Assembly (NCBI GenBank): GCA_016219375.1
Contig: JACRNC010000015.1
Coordinates: forward strand, 124,001 to 188,000
Source of the DNA: Burkholderiales bacterium
GTDB lineage: Bacteria > Pseudomonadota > Gammaproteobacteria > Burkholderiales > Burkholderiaceae_C
Direction of reading: 5' to 3'
DNA: 64,000 nucleotides
Shown: positions 40,987 through 49,943 of the stretch, in pieces
Position numbering within the stretch: the first letter of the stretch is position 1
Layout: every line of letters starts with the position of its first letter
Translations under genes and position numbers: made by a program
The notes under the pieces: generated by a model
Databases searched by the model: none
Seen by the model: the letters and a program-made list of their open reading frames with translations, nothing else
What the model was told of the DNA's origin: nothing

Positions 40987-41829
40987 ATGCCCGAGCTGCC
41001 CGAAGTCGAAGTCACCCGGCAGAGCTTTGCCGACCGCATCCTCGGTGCGCGCGTGGCGGCACTGCGGCTGGGCAAACCGCTGCGCTGGCCGCTGGGGGCC
41101 GATCCGGCCGGCCTGGCCGGCACGTTGGTCGGGGCGGTGCAGCGGCGGGGCAAGTACCTGTGGCTGCCGCTGGCCCGGCAGGAAAGGGCAGGCACCGAGC
41201 CCGCCGGCGGGCTGCTGATCCACCTGGGCATGTCGGGCTCGCTGAGCTTTTCGTCCGCCAGCGCGGCCGTCGGCGTGCACGACCACATGGACCTGATCAC
41301 CGACCGCGGCGTGCTGCGCCTGACCGACCCGCGGCGCTTCGGCGCGGTGGTCTGGAGCCCGTCGCTGGATGCCGGCATGGCCGCGCGGCTGCTGGCCGGC
41401 CTGGGCCGCGAGCCCTTCGACGACACGCTGACCGGCGCCGACCTGCACGCCGCCTGGCGCGGCCGGCGCGCGGCGGTCAAGCCGGTGCTGATGGCGGGCG
41501 ACGTGGTGGTGGGCGCGGGCAACATCTACGCCTGCGAGGCGCTGTTCATGGCGGGCATCGACCCGCGACTGCCCGCCGGCAGGCTCAGCCGCCCGCGCTG
41601 TGACCGGCTGCTGGACGCCGTGCGCGCGGTGCTGCGCCGGGCGGTGGAGGTGGGCGGCAGCAGCCTGCGCGACTTCAAGGACGCGCACGGCGACCCGGGC
41701 GCCTTCCAGCTGGAGACCCGCGTCTACGGCCGCGAGGGCCAGCCCTGCCGCGTCTGCGGCTCCCCGGTGCGGCGCATCGTGCAGGCGCAGCGATCGACCT
41801 TCTTCTGCGCCGTCTGCCAGAAGCGGTGA
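40987..41829 (+). CDS. mutM: Formamidopyrimidine-DNA glycosylase (Fpg)
   Basis: 280 residues. The N-terminal catalytic Pro-Glu is in [12 protein letters not shown], the beta-elimination lysine in RGKYLW, the helix-two-turn-helix in [13 protein letters not shown], and a C-terminal zinc finger CRVCGSP...FFCAVCQKR closes the protein. It excises 8-oxoguanine and ring-opened purines and nicks the strand. It is divergent from the TPR gene (110 bases). MutY, which removes A opposite 8-oxoG, is encoded 2.4 kb downstream. Confidence 0.97.
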   Translation: MPELPEVEVTRQSFADRILGARVAALRLGKPLRWPLGADPAGLAGTLVGAVQRRGKYLWLPLARQERAGTEPAGGLLIHLGMSGSLSFSSASAAVGVHDHMDLITDRGVLRLTDPRRFGAVVWSPSLDAGMAARLLAGLGREPFDDTLTGADLHAAWRGRRAAVKPVLMAGDVVVGAGNIYACEALFMAGIDPRLPAGRLSRPRCDRLLDAVRAVLRRAVEVGGSSLRDFKDAHGDPGAFQLETRVYGREGQPCRVCGSPVRRIVQAQRSTFFCAVCQKR

Positions 41830-41909
41830 GAAGGGAAGCCCGGCTGCGGCTGCGTCCGCGGCCTGGTCGGCCCAGGCCGATCGCGTCAAAGGCCCGCGCC
41901 CGGGCGCCA

Positions 41910-41930
41910 TGTGGTAACGGTGTGGTAACG
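41910..41930. repeat. Direct repeat TGTGGTAACG upstream of the dynamin-like gene
   Basis: Two exact 10-base copies (41910-41919 and 41921-41930), 11 bases apart start to start, about one helical turn. They lie about 95 bases before the dynamin-like start in a 191-base gap after mutM. A tandem operator is possible; no matching regulator is known to me. Confidence 0.45.
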
Positions 41931-42020
41931 CTGCCGGCCCTCGCCCTGGCTGCGATCAGCCCTCGGATACCATGATTCTTCGCCCTTTTGCAAGCTCGCC
42001 GAGCAGGCAGCATCCCGGCC

Positions 42021-44042
42021 ATGACGCAGAACTCCGCCCCGACCTTTGCCCGCCAGCTCGACGAGCTAAGCGCCTGGCGCGCGGCCCTGGATGCCCGCCT
42101 GGGCCGCCTGGCGCGGCTGGTGCGCGACGAGCATCTGCTGGACGAATCGCAGGCCGGCTGGTTCGACGCCATGCGCGCGCGACTGGCTGGCGAGAAGCTC
42201 ATCGTCGCCTTCGTGGCCGAGTTCTCGCGCGGCAAGTCCGAACTGATCAATGCCATCTTCTTTGCCGAGACCGGCCGGCGCATGCTGCCGGCCACGCCGG
42301 GGCGCACCACCATGTGCCCGGTGGAGCTGGGCTTTGATGCCGACGAGCCGGTGGGCCTGGTGCTGCTGCCCATCGAGACCCGGCTGGAGGCCGCGTCGCT
42401 CACCGAGCTGCGCCACCAGCCGCGCTGGTGGACGCGCATCGAGCTCGATCTCTCCCGCCCGGACGACATGGCCCAGGCGCTGCAGGAGGTCATGCGCACC
42501 CGCGTCGTGCCGCTGGAAGAAGCCAAGGCCCTGGGCTTCTGGGACGACGAGCGGGCCGACGACAACCCCCCGCTCGACGCCGAAGGCCGCGTCGAGGTGC
42601 CCGCCTGGCGCCATGCCCGCATCAACCTGCCGCACCCGCTGCTCAAGCGCGGGCTGGTGGTGCTGGACACGCCCGGGCTCAACGCCATCGGCACCGAGCC
42701 CGAGCTGACGCTGGGCCTGCTGCCCTCGGCCCATGCCACGGTCTTCATCCTGGGTGCAGACACGGGCGTGACCAAGTCGGATCTCGCCATCTGGCGTGAT
42801 CACCTGGGCGGCCCGGCGCTGGCGCGCTTTGTCGCGCTCAACAAGATCGACTCGCTCGCCGACCCGCTGAGCACGCCGCAGCAGGTGGCCAAGGTCATCG
42901 AGCGCCAGTGCGACACCGTGGCCCGCGACCTGGGCATCACGCGCTCGCAGGTGTTCCCCATCTCGGCCCGCCAAGCGCTCGCCGGCCGGGTGGAGGGCGA
43001 TGCGGCCCAGGTGGAGGCCAGCCGCATCCTGGGCCTGGAGGCCGCGTTGTCCGAAGGCCTGCTGCCGCGCCGGCGCGAGATGCTGGCCCAGGGCGCGATG
43101 GACGGCGTGCGCCAGCTGCAGGCGCAGATCGTGCGCACGCTCAACGACCAGCGCCGCCAGGGGGCCGAGCAGATGCTGGAGCTGCGCGGCCTGCGCGGCA
43201 AGAGCGCGGGCAAGGTGCAGCTGATGCTGCAGCGCACGCAGGCCGAGGCGGCCGAGTTCGAGCAGTGCACCACCAAGCTCGCCGCCATGCGCAGCGTGCA
43301 CAGCCGCATGCTCAAGGACGCACTGCTCGGGCTCACGTCCGACCGCCTGCGCGAGCCGGTGGAGCGCTTCCAGCAGGAGCTGGGCAGCTCGCTGCTGCTG
43401 ATCGGCGCGCGCCGCGTCTTCACCGAGACCTGCGAGGAGCTGCGCGGCTACCTGCGCGAGGCGCACCAGCGCGCTGGCGAGATCCACGCCATGCTGACCG
43501 CGGCCTTCTCCCGGCTGAATGCCGAATTCGGCTTCAGCCTCGCACTTGAGCCGCAGCCCGACCTGGCCCGCTTCGCCGACGACCTGACGGTGATCGAGCG
43601 CAACTACGTGCAGTACCTCGGCCTGGGCCAGGCCATCCGGCTGGCGCAGCCGCGCTTTCAGGCGCAGTTCCGCCGCATGCTGGTCTCGCGCCTGCGCGTG
43701 GTCTTCGAGAACGCCAGCAGCGAGCTGGAGCTGTGGAACAAGACGGCGTCGGCCCAGGTGGACGCCCAGCTGCGCGAGCGCCGCCGCGCCTTCAAGCGCC
43801 GGCAGGAGGCTCTTGAGCGCATCCAGCTGGCTGCGGGCGACCTGGAATCCCGCCTGACCGAGCTGCAGACCCAGGACGAGGCCCTGCAGCAGACGCTGCA
43901 GCGGCTGGGCGAAGCGGTGGACGCAGTGCTGGAGCAGGCTGCCAGCGCCCAGGCCCTGGCCGGGCCGGCTACCCCGGATGCTGGGCCGGCCGTCAGGCTG
44001 GTCGAGCCGACCCAGGAGCCGGGCCGCCACGCTCGCGCCTGA
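42021..44042 (+). CDS. Dynamin-family GTPase (bacterial dynamin-like protein)
   Basis: 673 residues. The GTPase domain has a P-loop variant FVAEFSRGKSELINAI (Ala where most have Gly), a switch segment with Thr in PGRTTMCP, LDTPGLNAIG as G3 and ALNKIDSL as G4. The remaining 400 residues are almost wholly helical, with long charged coiled-coil stretches (about 370-470 and 570-650) that would form the stalk. No clear transmembrane helix is seen, so membrane contact would be peripheral. Family members remodel or survey membranes; some function in stress or phage defence. The start ATG at 42021 is preferred over earlier in-frame codons because the sequence MTQNSAPTFARQLDEL begins the helical domain. 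It lies between mutM and mutY. Confidence 0.87.
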   Translation: MTQNSAPTFARQLDELSAWRAALDARLGRLARLVRDEHLLDESQAGWFDAMRARLAGEKLIVAFVAEFSRGKSELINAIFFAETGRRMLPATPGRTTMCPVELGFDADEPVGLVLLPIETRLEAASLTELRHQPRWWTRIELDLSRPDDMAQALQEVMRTRVVPLEEAKALGFWDDERADDNPPLDAEGRVEVPAWRHARINLPHPLLKRGLVVLDTPGLNAIGTEPELTLGLLPSAHATVFILGADTGVTKSDLAIWRDHLGGPALARFVALNKIDSLADPLSTPQQVAKVIERQCDTVARDLGITRSQVFPISARQALAGRVEGDAAQVEASRILGLEAALSEGLLPRRREMLAQGAMDGVRQLQAQIVRTLNDQRRQGAEQMLELRGLRGKSAGKVQLMLQRTQAEAAEFEQCTTKLAAMRSVHSRMLKDALLGLTSDRLREPVERFQQELGSSLLLIGARRVFTETCEELRGYLREAHQRAGEIHAMLTAAFSRLNAEFGFSLALEPQPDLARFADDLTVIERNYVQYLGLGQAIRLAQPRFQAQFRRMLVSRLRVVFENASSELELWNKTASAQVDAQLRERRRAFKRRQEALERIQLAAGDLESRLTELQTQDEALQQTLQRLGEAVDAVLEQAASAQALAGPATPDAGPAVRLVEPTQEPGRHARA

Positions 44043-44119
44043 GGGGGGGCTGAGCGGCCCGGCAGCTTTGCGCCGGCCCGTCCGGGCCGCCACCACGGCA
44101 TGCCAGGTGGCGGCACACT

Positions 44120-44209
44120 CGCGCACCTCGCGCACCTCGCGCACCTCGCGCACCTCGCGCACCTCGCGCACCTCGCGCGCCTCGCGCGCCTCGCGCAGCC
44201 CGCGCAGCC
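44120..44209 (+). repeat. Ten tandem 9-bp units directly before mutY
   Basis: Six exact copies of CGCGCACCT (starting at 44120, 44129, 44138, 44147, 44156 and 44165), then two CGCGCGCCT and two CGCGCAGCC variants, ending 20 bases before the mutY ATG. The reading frame of mutY runs open through the array, encoding Ser-Arg-Thr triplets if translated. The decay of the motif toward mutY suggests expansion from one end. Confidence 0.95.
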
Positions 44210-44229
44210 CGCTCCGCTTCTCCGCTCCC

Positions 44230-45381
44230 ATGACTTCGCCCATCACATCGGCCGCCCGGGTCGCTGCCCCGCTGGACGGCCGCGTGGCGGCCCTGGGTGC
44301 CGGCTTCGCCGCCCAGGTCGTCGCCTGGCAGCGCAGCCACGGCCGGCATGACCTGCCCTGGCAGGTGCGCGATCCCTACCGCGTCTGGCTGTCGGAGATC
44401 ATGCTGCAGCAGACCCAGGTGGCCACCGTGCTGGGCTACTACGGGCGCTTCCTGCAGCGCTTCCCGGACGTGGCGACGCTGGCGGCTGCACCGCTGGACG
44501 AGGTGCTGGCCGCCTGGGCGGGCCTGGGCTACTACAGCCGGGCGCGCAACCTGCACCGCTGCGCACAGGTGGTGATGGCCGAGCATGCCGGGCGCTTCCC
44601 GGCTACCGCGCCGGCGTTGGCCGAGCTGCCCGGCATCGGCCCGAGCACGGCAGCGGCGATCGCCGCCTTCTGCTTCGACGAGCGCGCGGCCATCCTCGAC
44701 GGCAACGTCAAGCGCGTGCTGGCCCGCGTGCTCGGCCACGCCGGCGACCTGGCCGACAAGCGCCAGGAGCGCGCGCTGTGGCAGGCGGCGCAAGATCTGC
44801 TGCCGCCGGCGGCTGCCGACATGCCGGCCTACACCCAGGGCCTGATGGACCTGGGGGCCACCGTCTGCACCACGCGCCGCCCGGCCTGCGTGGTCTGCCC
44901 GCTGAGCAACCTGTGCACCGCTGCCCGCGAAGGCCAGCCTCTGGCCTATCCGGTCAAGAGCCGCCGCCTGGTGCGCGGTGCGCGCGAAAGCTGGTGGCTG
45001 TGGCTGGAGCACGAGGGCCGCATCTGGCTGGAGCAGCGCCCGCCGTCGGGCGTGTGGGCCGGCCTGTGGAGCCTGCCGGTGTTCGACAGCGAGGCGGCGC
45101 TGCGGCATGCCCTGGCGCAGGCAGGCCTGGGCGACCCGGCTGTCGAGCCCCAGCCTCTGGTGCAGCATGCGCTGACCCATTTCGACTGGACGCTGCATCC
45201 GCAGCGCCTGGTGCTCGCCCGTGATGACCAAGCTGCCGCGTGGACTGACCGGCATCTGGGCGGCGTCTCCACCGGCTCGACTGCCACGCTGGTCAGCGAG
45301 CCGACAAGCGGGCGCTGGGTTGCGCGCGGGGAGCTAGCCGCCTACGGCCTTCCCGCGCCGCTGAAGAAGCTGCTGGGCTGA
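44230..45381 (+). CDS. mutY: A/G-specific adenine glycosylase MutY
   Basis: 383 residues. The catalytic Glu is in WLSEIMLQQTQVATV, the helix-hairpin-helix is LPGIGPSTAAAIAAF with the essential Asp in AILDGNVKRV, and CTTRRPACVVCPLSNLC holds the [4Fe-4S] cluster. The C-terminal NUDIX-like 8-oxoG recognition domain is present (LEQRPPSGVWAGLWSLPVF). It removes adenine mispaired with 8-oxoguanine. No good ribosome site precedes the ATG at 44230; an in-frame GTG at 44107 would place the 9-bp array inside the protein. Confidence 0.96.
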   Translation: MTSPITSAARVAAPLDGRVAALGAGFAAQVVAWQRSHGRHDLPWQVRDPYRVWLSEIMLQQTQVATVLGYYGRFLQRFPDVATLAAAPLDEVLAAWAGLGYYSRARNLHRCAQVVMAEHAGRFPATAPALAELPGIGPSTAAAIAAFCFDERAAILDGNVKRVLARVLGHAGDLADKRQERALWQAAQDLLPPAAADMPAYTQGLMDLGATVCTTRRPACVVCPLSNLCTAAREGQPLAYPVKSRRLVRGARESWWLWLEHEGRIWLEQRPPSGVWAGLWSLPVFDSEAALRHALAQAGLGDPAVEPQPLVQHALTHFDWTLHPQRLVLARDDQAAAWTDRHLGGVSTGSTATLVSEPTSGRWVARGELAAYGLPAPLKKLLG

Positions 45382-45421
45382 GCGCCTTCGGCTTCGCAGC
45401 CCACTGCGCGCCGCGCCGCCG

Positions 45422-46105
45422 TCAGCTGCCGGCGCCCATTGAGGGTACGGGCCACACTTGTTCCGGTGTGACGGCCCAAGCCAGCCCCTGGCGCGGGTCC
45501 ACCTCCCAGCCGCCGGTGAAGGCTCCGAAGGCCGGCAAGGTCAGCACCCGGCCACGCAGCCAGAAGCAGGGCAGGCGCAGGCGCTCGCGGCGGGTGCGCA
45601 GCACGACCACCGGGTGCAGGTGGCCGGCCAGGATCAGCGGTGATGCGGCGCCGGGCATGTCGTGCTCGGCGCCGGATGGCGGCTCGTGGCAGCCGATCAG
45701 GCCATCGGCCTGCCAGACATCGGGCTCGATGTGGAAGCCGAATTCCGCCCCCACCGTGCCGGCGTGGCGGTCATGGTTGCCCGGGACGATGGTGCAGTGC
45801 AGCTCGCGGTGCCGCCGGCGCCAGCGGGCAAGGGCGTCCAGCGTCGGTGCGGCATGGCTTTCGCGCGCGTGCAGGAAGTCGCCCAGCACCACCAGGCGCT
45901 GGGCGCCGGTGCGCTCCAGCACGGCCGACAGGCGTTGCAGCGTGTCGCTGGTCGTTCCCTGCGGCACCGGGATGCCGCGTGCGCGGAAGACCGCCGCCTT
46001 GCCCAGGTGCAGGTCCGCCACCAGCAGCGTGGCGAGCCCCGGTGCATGGGCCGCCCGCTCGGGCAGGAGATCGACGGGCAGGCTGTTCATCTCGTCAGCT
46101 TCCAT
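45422..46105 (-). CDS. pdeM: PdeM, ligase-associated DNA-damage-response metallophosphoesterase
   Basis: About 227 residues. A calcineurin-like phosphoesterase core: VADLHLGKAAVFRARGIPVP, VLGDFLHAR, GNHDRH and AGHLHPV give the two-metal site, with the family-typical W-rich end. PdeM usually neighbours an ATP-dependent ligase, a Lhr-type helicase and an exonuclease in a repair module (family knowledge). None of these partners is in the window. It is convergent with mutY at 40 bases. The ATG at 46087 is an alternative with a better ribosome site (GGAAGC). Confidence 0.88.
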   Translation of the reverse strand: MEADEMNSLPVDLLPERAAHAPGLATLLVADLHLGKAAVFRARGIPVPQGTTSDTLQRLSAVLERTGAQRLVVLGDFLHARESHAAPTLDALARWRRRHRELHCTIVPGNHDRHAGTVGAEFGFHIEPDVWQADGLIGCHEPPSGAEHDMPGAASPLILAGHLHPVVVLRTRRERLRLPCFWLRGRVLTLPAFGAFTGGWEVDPRQGLAWAVTPEQVWPVPSMGAGS

Positions 46106-46228
46106 CGCCGCAAGCACCTGGGCCGGGAGGCTGACCGCCGGTACGCCACGTCGAGCCCCGGCGCTGCCTGCTCAAGACCTGCCGTGCGAGCCAGCCGCCC
46201 CCGGGGGGCGGCCGACGCGCAAGCCGGT

Positions 46229-46624
46229 TCAGCGCAGCGCCAGCAGGATCATCACGTTGGCGACGATGGCGGCAAACCACACGATGCTGCGCAGCGTGGC
46301 CAGGTTGGCGAAATACAGGCCGATGTAGACCACGCGCAGGCCGATGAAGGCCATCGCCAGCTGGTCGATGTAGCCCTGATCCGCGCCGCCCTGCTGGGCC
46401 AGGGCCACCGCGCCGATGAAGAAGGGCAGCGCCTCGAAGCTGTTGGCCTGGGCGCTGTTGGCCCGCTGGGACAGGCCGGTCTGGCGCGACAGCCAGCCGC
46501 GCGGGTCGTTGTTGTCGTAGCCGCCGTTGCGGCGCGACTTGCCCACGCCGACCGACTTGGCCGTGATGGTGCAGACGAAGGGCAGCAGTGCGGCGATCAG
46601 CACGCACCAGTTGGCAATGGTCAT
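46229..46624 (-). CDS. MAPEG-family membrane protein
   Basis: 131 residues with four transmembrane helices, ATG preceded by GAGGAGA. Conserved MAPEG blocks are visible: RANSAQANSFEALPFF, containing the glutathione-site Arg-Asn-Glu pattern, and FIGLRVVYIGLYFANLATLRS. Eukaryotic relatives are microsomal glutathione transferases and eicosanoid enzymes; the bacterial role is unknown. It is on the same strand as recR and pdeM but has its own ribosome site and an upstream gap of 55 bases after recR. Confidence 0.85.
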   Translation of the reverse strand: MTIANWCVLIAALLPFVCTITAKSVGVGKSRRNGGYDNNDPRGWLSRQTGLSQRANSAQANSFEALPFFIGAVALAQQGGADQGYIDQLAMAFIGLRVVYIGLYFANLATLRSIVWFAAIVANVMILLALR

Positions 46625-46679
46625 GGGGCTCTCCTCGGTAGTGTGATCGCAGCCGTGGCACGGCTGCGGCGCCCTTGCT

Positions 46680-47279
46680 TCAGCGGCGGTCCGCCAGGGC
46701 GTGCGCGATGGTACCGAGGTCCACGTACTCCAATTCGCTGCCCACCGGCACGCCCCGCGCCAGCCGTGTGACCTGCAGGCCGCGTGGGCGCAGCATCTCG
46801 CCGATGACGTGGGCGGTGGCCTCGCCCTCGGCGGTGAAGTTGGTCGCGACGATGACCTCCTCCACCCGGCCGTCGGTGGCCCGCTCGGCCAGGCCGGGCA
46901 GGCCGATCTCGCGCGGGCCCACGCCGTCCAGCGGGCTCAAGCGGCCCATCAGCACGTAGTAGTAGCCGCGGAAGCTGCCGGTGCGTTCCAGCGCGGCCTG
47001 GTCGGCCGGGGTCTCCACCACGCACAGCAGCCGCGCGTCACGGCTGGTGTCGGCGCACACGCCGCAGAGCTCGCCCTCTGTAAAGGTGTGGCAGCGGCTG
47101 CAGTGCTGCACGCCGGTGGCGGCCTGCTGCAGCGCGCGGCCCAGGAGCACGGCACCGCTGCGGTCGTGCTGCAGCAGGTGGTAGGCCATGCGCTGGGCCG
47201 ACTTGACGCCGACGCCGGGCAGCCGCCGCAGCGCGTCGATCAGGGCGTCGAGTGATCCGGCCACGGGCTGCGGCGTCAA
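46680..47279 (-). CDS. recR: Recombination protein RecR
   Basis: 199 residues. An N-terminal HhH region ([20 protein letters not shown]), a four-Cys zinc motif [16 protein letters not shown], and a Toprim domain with [12 protein letters not shown] and [16 protein letters not shown]. It works with RecFO in gap repair. The start is a TTG immediately after the ybaB stop (TGATTG) with no ribosome site of its own, so it relies on translational coupling; a GTG at 47264 is the alternative. Confidence 0.95.
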   Translation of the reverse strand: MTPQPVAGSLDALIDALRRLPGVGVKSAQRMAYHLLQHDRSGAVLLGRALQQAATGVQHCSRCHTFTEGELCGVCADTSRDARLLCVVETPADQAALERTGSFRGYYYVLMGRLSPLDGVGPREIGLPGLAERATDGRVEEVIVATNFTAEGEATAHVIGEMLRPRGLQVTRLARGVPVGSELEYVDLGTIAHALADRR

Positions 47280-47606
47280 TCAGAAGGGGAACTTCATGCC
47301 CGGCGGCATGGGCATGCCGGCGGTGAGCTTGCCCATCTTCTCGGCGCTGGTCTCCTCGGCGCGGCGCACGGCGTCGTTGAAGGCGGCGGCCACCAGGTCC
47401 TCCAGCATGTCCTTGTCGTCGGCCAGCAGGCTGGGGTCGATGGTCACGCGCTTGACGTCGTGCTTGCAGGTCATCACGACCTTGACCAGGCCGGCACCGG
47501 ACTGGCCCTCGACCTCGATCTGCGCCAGCTCGTCCTGGGCGCGCTTGAGGTTGTCCTGCATCTGCTGGGCCTGCTTCATCAGCCCGGCGAGTTGTCCTTT
47601 GAGCAT
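47280..47606 (-). CDS. ybaB: YbaB/EbfC nucleoid-associated protein
   Basis: 108 residues, the full family length. [28 protein letters not shown] forms the first helix, followed by [31 protein letters not shown] and a C-terminal segment with [11 protein letters not shown]. The protein forms dimers that bind DNA. It lies between dnaX and recR, as in most bacteria, and its stop abuts the recR start. Confidence 0.96.
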   Translation of the reverse strand: MLKGQLAGLMKQAQQMQDNLKRAQDELAQIEVEGQSGAGLVKVVMTCKHDVKRVTIDPSLLADDKDMLEDLVAAAFNDAVRRAEETSAEKMGKLTAGMPMPPGMKFPF

Positions 47607-47654
47607 GGGATGTCCTCGGTTGGAGCCGCCTCGGTATCGGCGGCGGTCGGTGGA

Positions 47655-49781
47655 TCAGACGGGCCGGATCGACCCGGGCACGATGCGTGCCGTCTTGAAC
47701 TGCTGCAGCAGGGCGACCACGGTGTCGTCCTGGCGGATCAGGGCCTCGGCGGCGGCCTGGCGGCGCTCGCGCTCGGCGGCGTCGCGGCGGGCCGGGCTGT
47801 CCTGGGCGATGCCGGCCTCCACGTCCAGCCGCACCGGCCGGCCCAGGGCCTGGGTGAGCGCCGCCTGCAGCCGGTCGCGGTGGGCAGGGCCGCGCAGGCT
47901 CTCGCGCTCCACGCGCAGGCGCCAGGTCTGCGGCTCGGCAGCATCGTCGATGGCCACGCACTCGGCCTGGAAGGCCAACTCGCGCACCAGGGCGTTGATC
48001 AGGCCGTCTGCAGCCATGCGGCGCACGAGCTCGGCCCAGCGCTCGCCCAGCGGGTTGGCGGGCAGACCAACAGGCCGATCGCCCGAAGCCTGGGTCGGCT
48101 GGACTGCGGCTGAGGGCTGCGCCTGCAATGCGATGCCCGCGGCCGCGCGGGCCTGCGGGGCGGGTGTGCTGCCGGGGCCGGCAGGATGCGGCGGCTCGTC
48201 ATCACCGAGGCTGGGCGGCTCGGCCGGCAGTTCATCCGGCCGTTCATCCGGCCGTTCATCCCGCAGATCGTCCTGCCGTTCGTCAACCGGCTCCTTGGCT
48301 CGCGTCTCGGGGGGTTGTGCTGCCAGGTGCGTGACGGCCGCCTGGCGCGGGCGCACCAGCGGCCGGGCATCGGCGGCGGGCGCTTGCGCGGGGGCGCCAT
48401 CGGCTGAGCGCGCCGCAGGCCGTGCGTCGTCTGTTGCGGTGAACGGGCGCGCTGCCGGGCCGCCGTCGCCTTCGCCGTAGCCTTCGCCGTAGCCTTCGTC
48501 GTGGCCTTCGTCGTGGCCGCCCTGGGCCGGCGCTTGGGCGGCCTCCGGGGCAGGTGGCCGGGACGAGGGTGTGGGCGCGGCCCTTCGGTCGGGCCCGGCG
48601 GCGGGGACGGGCTGCGCCTGCGGCGCCTCAGCATCGTGCGGGCCGGCGCTGCGCCGGGTGTCCGCGCCGGGGCGGCCCGCGTCGCCGCCGCGGAAGGCCA
48701 GCATGCGCAGCAGCACCATCAGCAGCCCGGCATGTTCATCGGGCGCCAGCGGCAGCTCGGCGCGGCCGTGCAGCGCGATGCTGTAGAGCAGCTGGGTCTC
48801 GTCGGCGGCAAAGGCCTGGGCAAGCTCGGCCAGCGCGCCCGCGTCGGGGTCGTCCTGGTCTGCGGCCTGCGGCACGGCCTGGAGGACCGCCATGCGCTGG
48901 GCGATCTCGGCCAGCTCCTCCAGCGTGCCGGCGGCCGGCAGACCCAGGGTGCGCAGGTTCTCCACCGCCGCTACCAGCGCGGCGCCGTTGGCATCGGCCA
49001 GGGCCTGCAGGATGCGCAGCACATGGCCGCGGTCCACCGAGCCCAGCATCTGCCGCACGGCCGCCTCCTGCAGCGCACCGCCACCGAAGGCGATGGCCTG
49101 GTCGGTCAGGGACAGCGCATCGCGCATGGAGCCGCGCGCCGCACGCGCGATCAGGCGCAGCGCAGCGGGCTCGGCGGTGATGGACTCGGCCTGGGTGATG
49201 GTCTGCAGGTGCTCAAAGACCGTCTGCGCCGGCATCGGCCGCAGGTTGAACTGCAGGCAGCGCGACAGCACCGTGACCGGCACCTTCTGCGGGTCGGTCG
49301 TGGCCAGCACGAACTTGAGGTACTCGGGCGGCTCCTCCAGCGTCTTCAGCATCGCGTTGAAGGCGGTGGTGGACAGCATGTGCACTTCGTCGATCAGGTA
49401 GACCTTGAAGCGGCCGACCACCGGCTTGTAGACGGCCTGGTCCAGCAGCTGGGAGATCTCTTCCACGCCGCGGTTGGAGGCGGCGTCCAGCTCCACGTAG
49501 TCGACGAAGCGGCCGCTGTCGATGTCGCGGCAGGCTTCGCACACGCCGCAGGGGTGGGCGGTGATGCCGCCCTGTCCATCCGGGCCCGTGCAGTTGAGCG
49601 ACTTGGCCAGCACGCGCGAGACCGTGGTCTTGCCCACGCCGCGGGTGCCGGTGAACAGATAGGCATGGTGCAGCCGCTGCTGGGTCAGCGCGTTGGACAG
49701 CGCCTGCACCACGTGCGACTGGCCCACCATCTCCTCGAAGTTGCGAGGACGGTATTTGCGGGCCAGGACCAGATAGGACAT
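47655..49781 (-). CDS. dnaX: DNA polymerase III tau/gamma subunit
   Basis: 708 residues. AAA+ clamp-loader core: [32 protein letters not shown], a zinc module CTGPDGQGG...CGVCEAC, DEVHMLS, and VLSRCLQF. Domain III and a long acidic/Pro-Ala-rich linker follow (about 370-570), then the C-terminal tau domain (about 580-708). The linker contains two 12-bp tandem repeat arrays. I saw no A-AAA-AAG slippery site in the linker, so the gamma form, if made, does not follow the E. coli rule. The gene heads the dnaX-ybaB-recR operon. Confidence 0.95.
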   Translation of the reverse strand: MSYLVLARKYRPRNFEEMVGQSHVVQALSNALTQQRLHHAYLFTGTRGVGKTTVSRVLAKSLNCTGPDGQGGITAHPCGVCEACRDIDSGRFVDYVELDAASNRGVEEISQLLDQAVYKPVVGRFKVYLIDEVHMLSTTAFNAMLKTLEEPPEYLKFVLATTDPQKVPVTVLSRCLQFNLRPMPAQTVFEHLQTITQAESITAEPAALRLIARAARGSMRDALSLTDQAIAFGGGALQEAAVRQMLGSVDRGHVLRILQALADANGAALVAAVENLRTLGLPAAGTLEELAEIAQRMAVLQAVPQAADQDDPDAGALAELAQAFAADETQLLYSIALHGRAELPLAPDEHAGLLMVLLRMLAFRGGDAGRPGADTRRSAGPHDAEAPQAQPVPAAGPDRRAAPTPSSRPPAPEAAQAPAQGGHDEGHDEGYGEGYGEGDGGPAARPFTATDDARPAARSADGAPAQAPAADARPLVRPRQAAVTHLAAQPPETRAKEPVDERQDDLRDERPDERPDELPAEPPSLGDDEPPHPAGPGSTPAPQARAAAGIALQAQPSAAVQPTQASGDRPVGLPANPLGERWAELVRRMAADGLINALVRELAFQAECVAIDDAAEPQTWRLRVERESLRGPAHRDRLQAALTQALGRPVRLDVEAGIAQDSPARRDAAERERRQAAAEALIRQDDTVVALLQQFKTARIVPGSIRPV
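48224..48283 (-). repeat. 12-bp tandem repeat in the dnaX linker (array 1)
   Basis: Five 12-base units in phase with the codons; units 1-3 read CCGGCAGTTCAT or CCGGCCGTTCAT on the plus strand and units 4-5 are diverged. Encodes acidic RPDE/DERP-type residues on the minus strand. Confidence 0.85.
48469..48516 (-). repeat. 12-bp tandem repeat in the dnaX linker (array 2)
   Basis: Four 12-base units (two CCTTCGCCGTAG, then two CCTTCGTCGTGG on the plus strand), in phase, encoding HDEG and YGEG tetrapeptides. Separate in sequence from array 1. Confidence 0.85.
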
Positions 49782-49943
49782 GCCAAGGATTCTACGGGGG
49801 CCCCCTGTGCGCACGGGCGCCGGCTGACGCAGGGCGCCAGTCATGTAAATGCCTGCTTACAATCCGACAACGCTGGTTTTCACGCTCGGAAAGCCGGTCC
49901 CGACAACAACGAACAACCATTGCGCCGAGGGTCGCCTTTTCCG

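Noticed and set aside
44120-44209. CRISPR array
   Set aside because: The units are only 9 bp, adjacent without spacers, and no cas genes are present.
42066-44246. 726-residue minus-strand reading frame
   Set aside because: Opposite the dynamin-like gene, which has all GTPase motifs; the opposite frame is low in complexity.
47655-49781. Programmed frameshift signal in dnaX
   Set aside because: No A-rich slippery heptamer was found in the gene; the E. coli-type mechanism is not supported.
48501-49943. Long upstream extension of the DEAD-box helicase
   Set aside because: The region is antisense to dnaX; the helicase starts at the conserved MSFESLGL at 49944.
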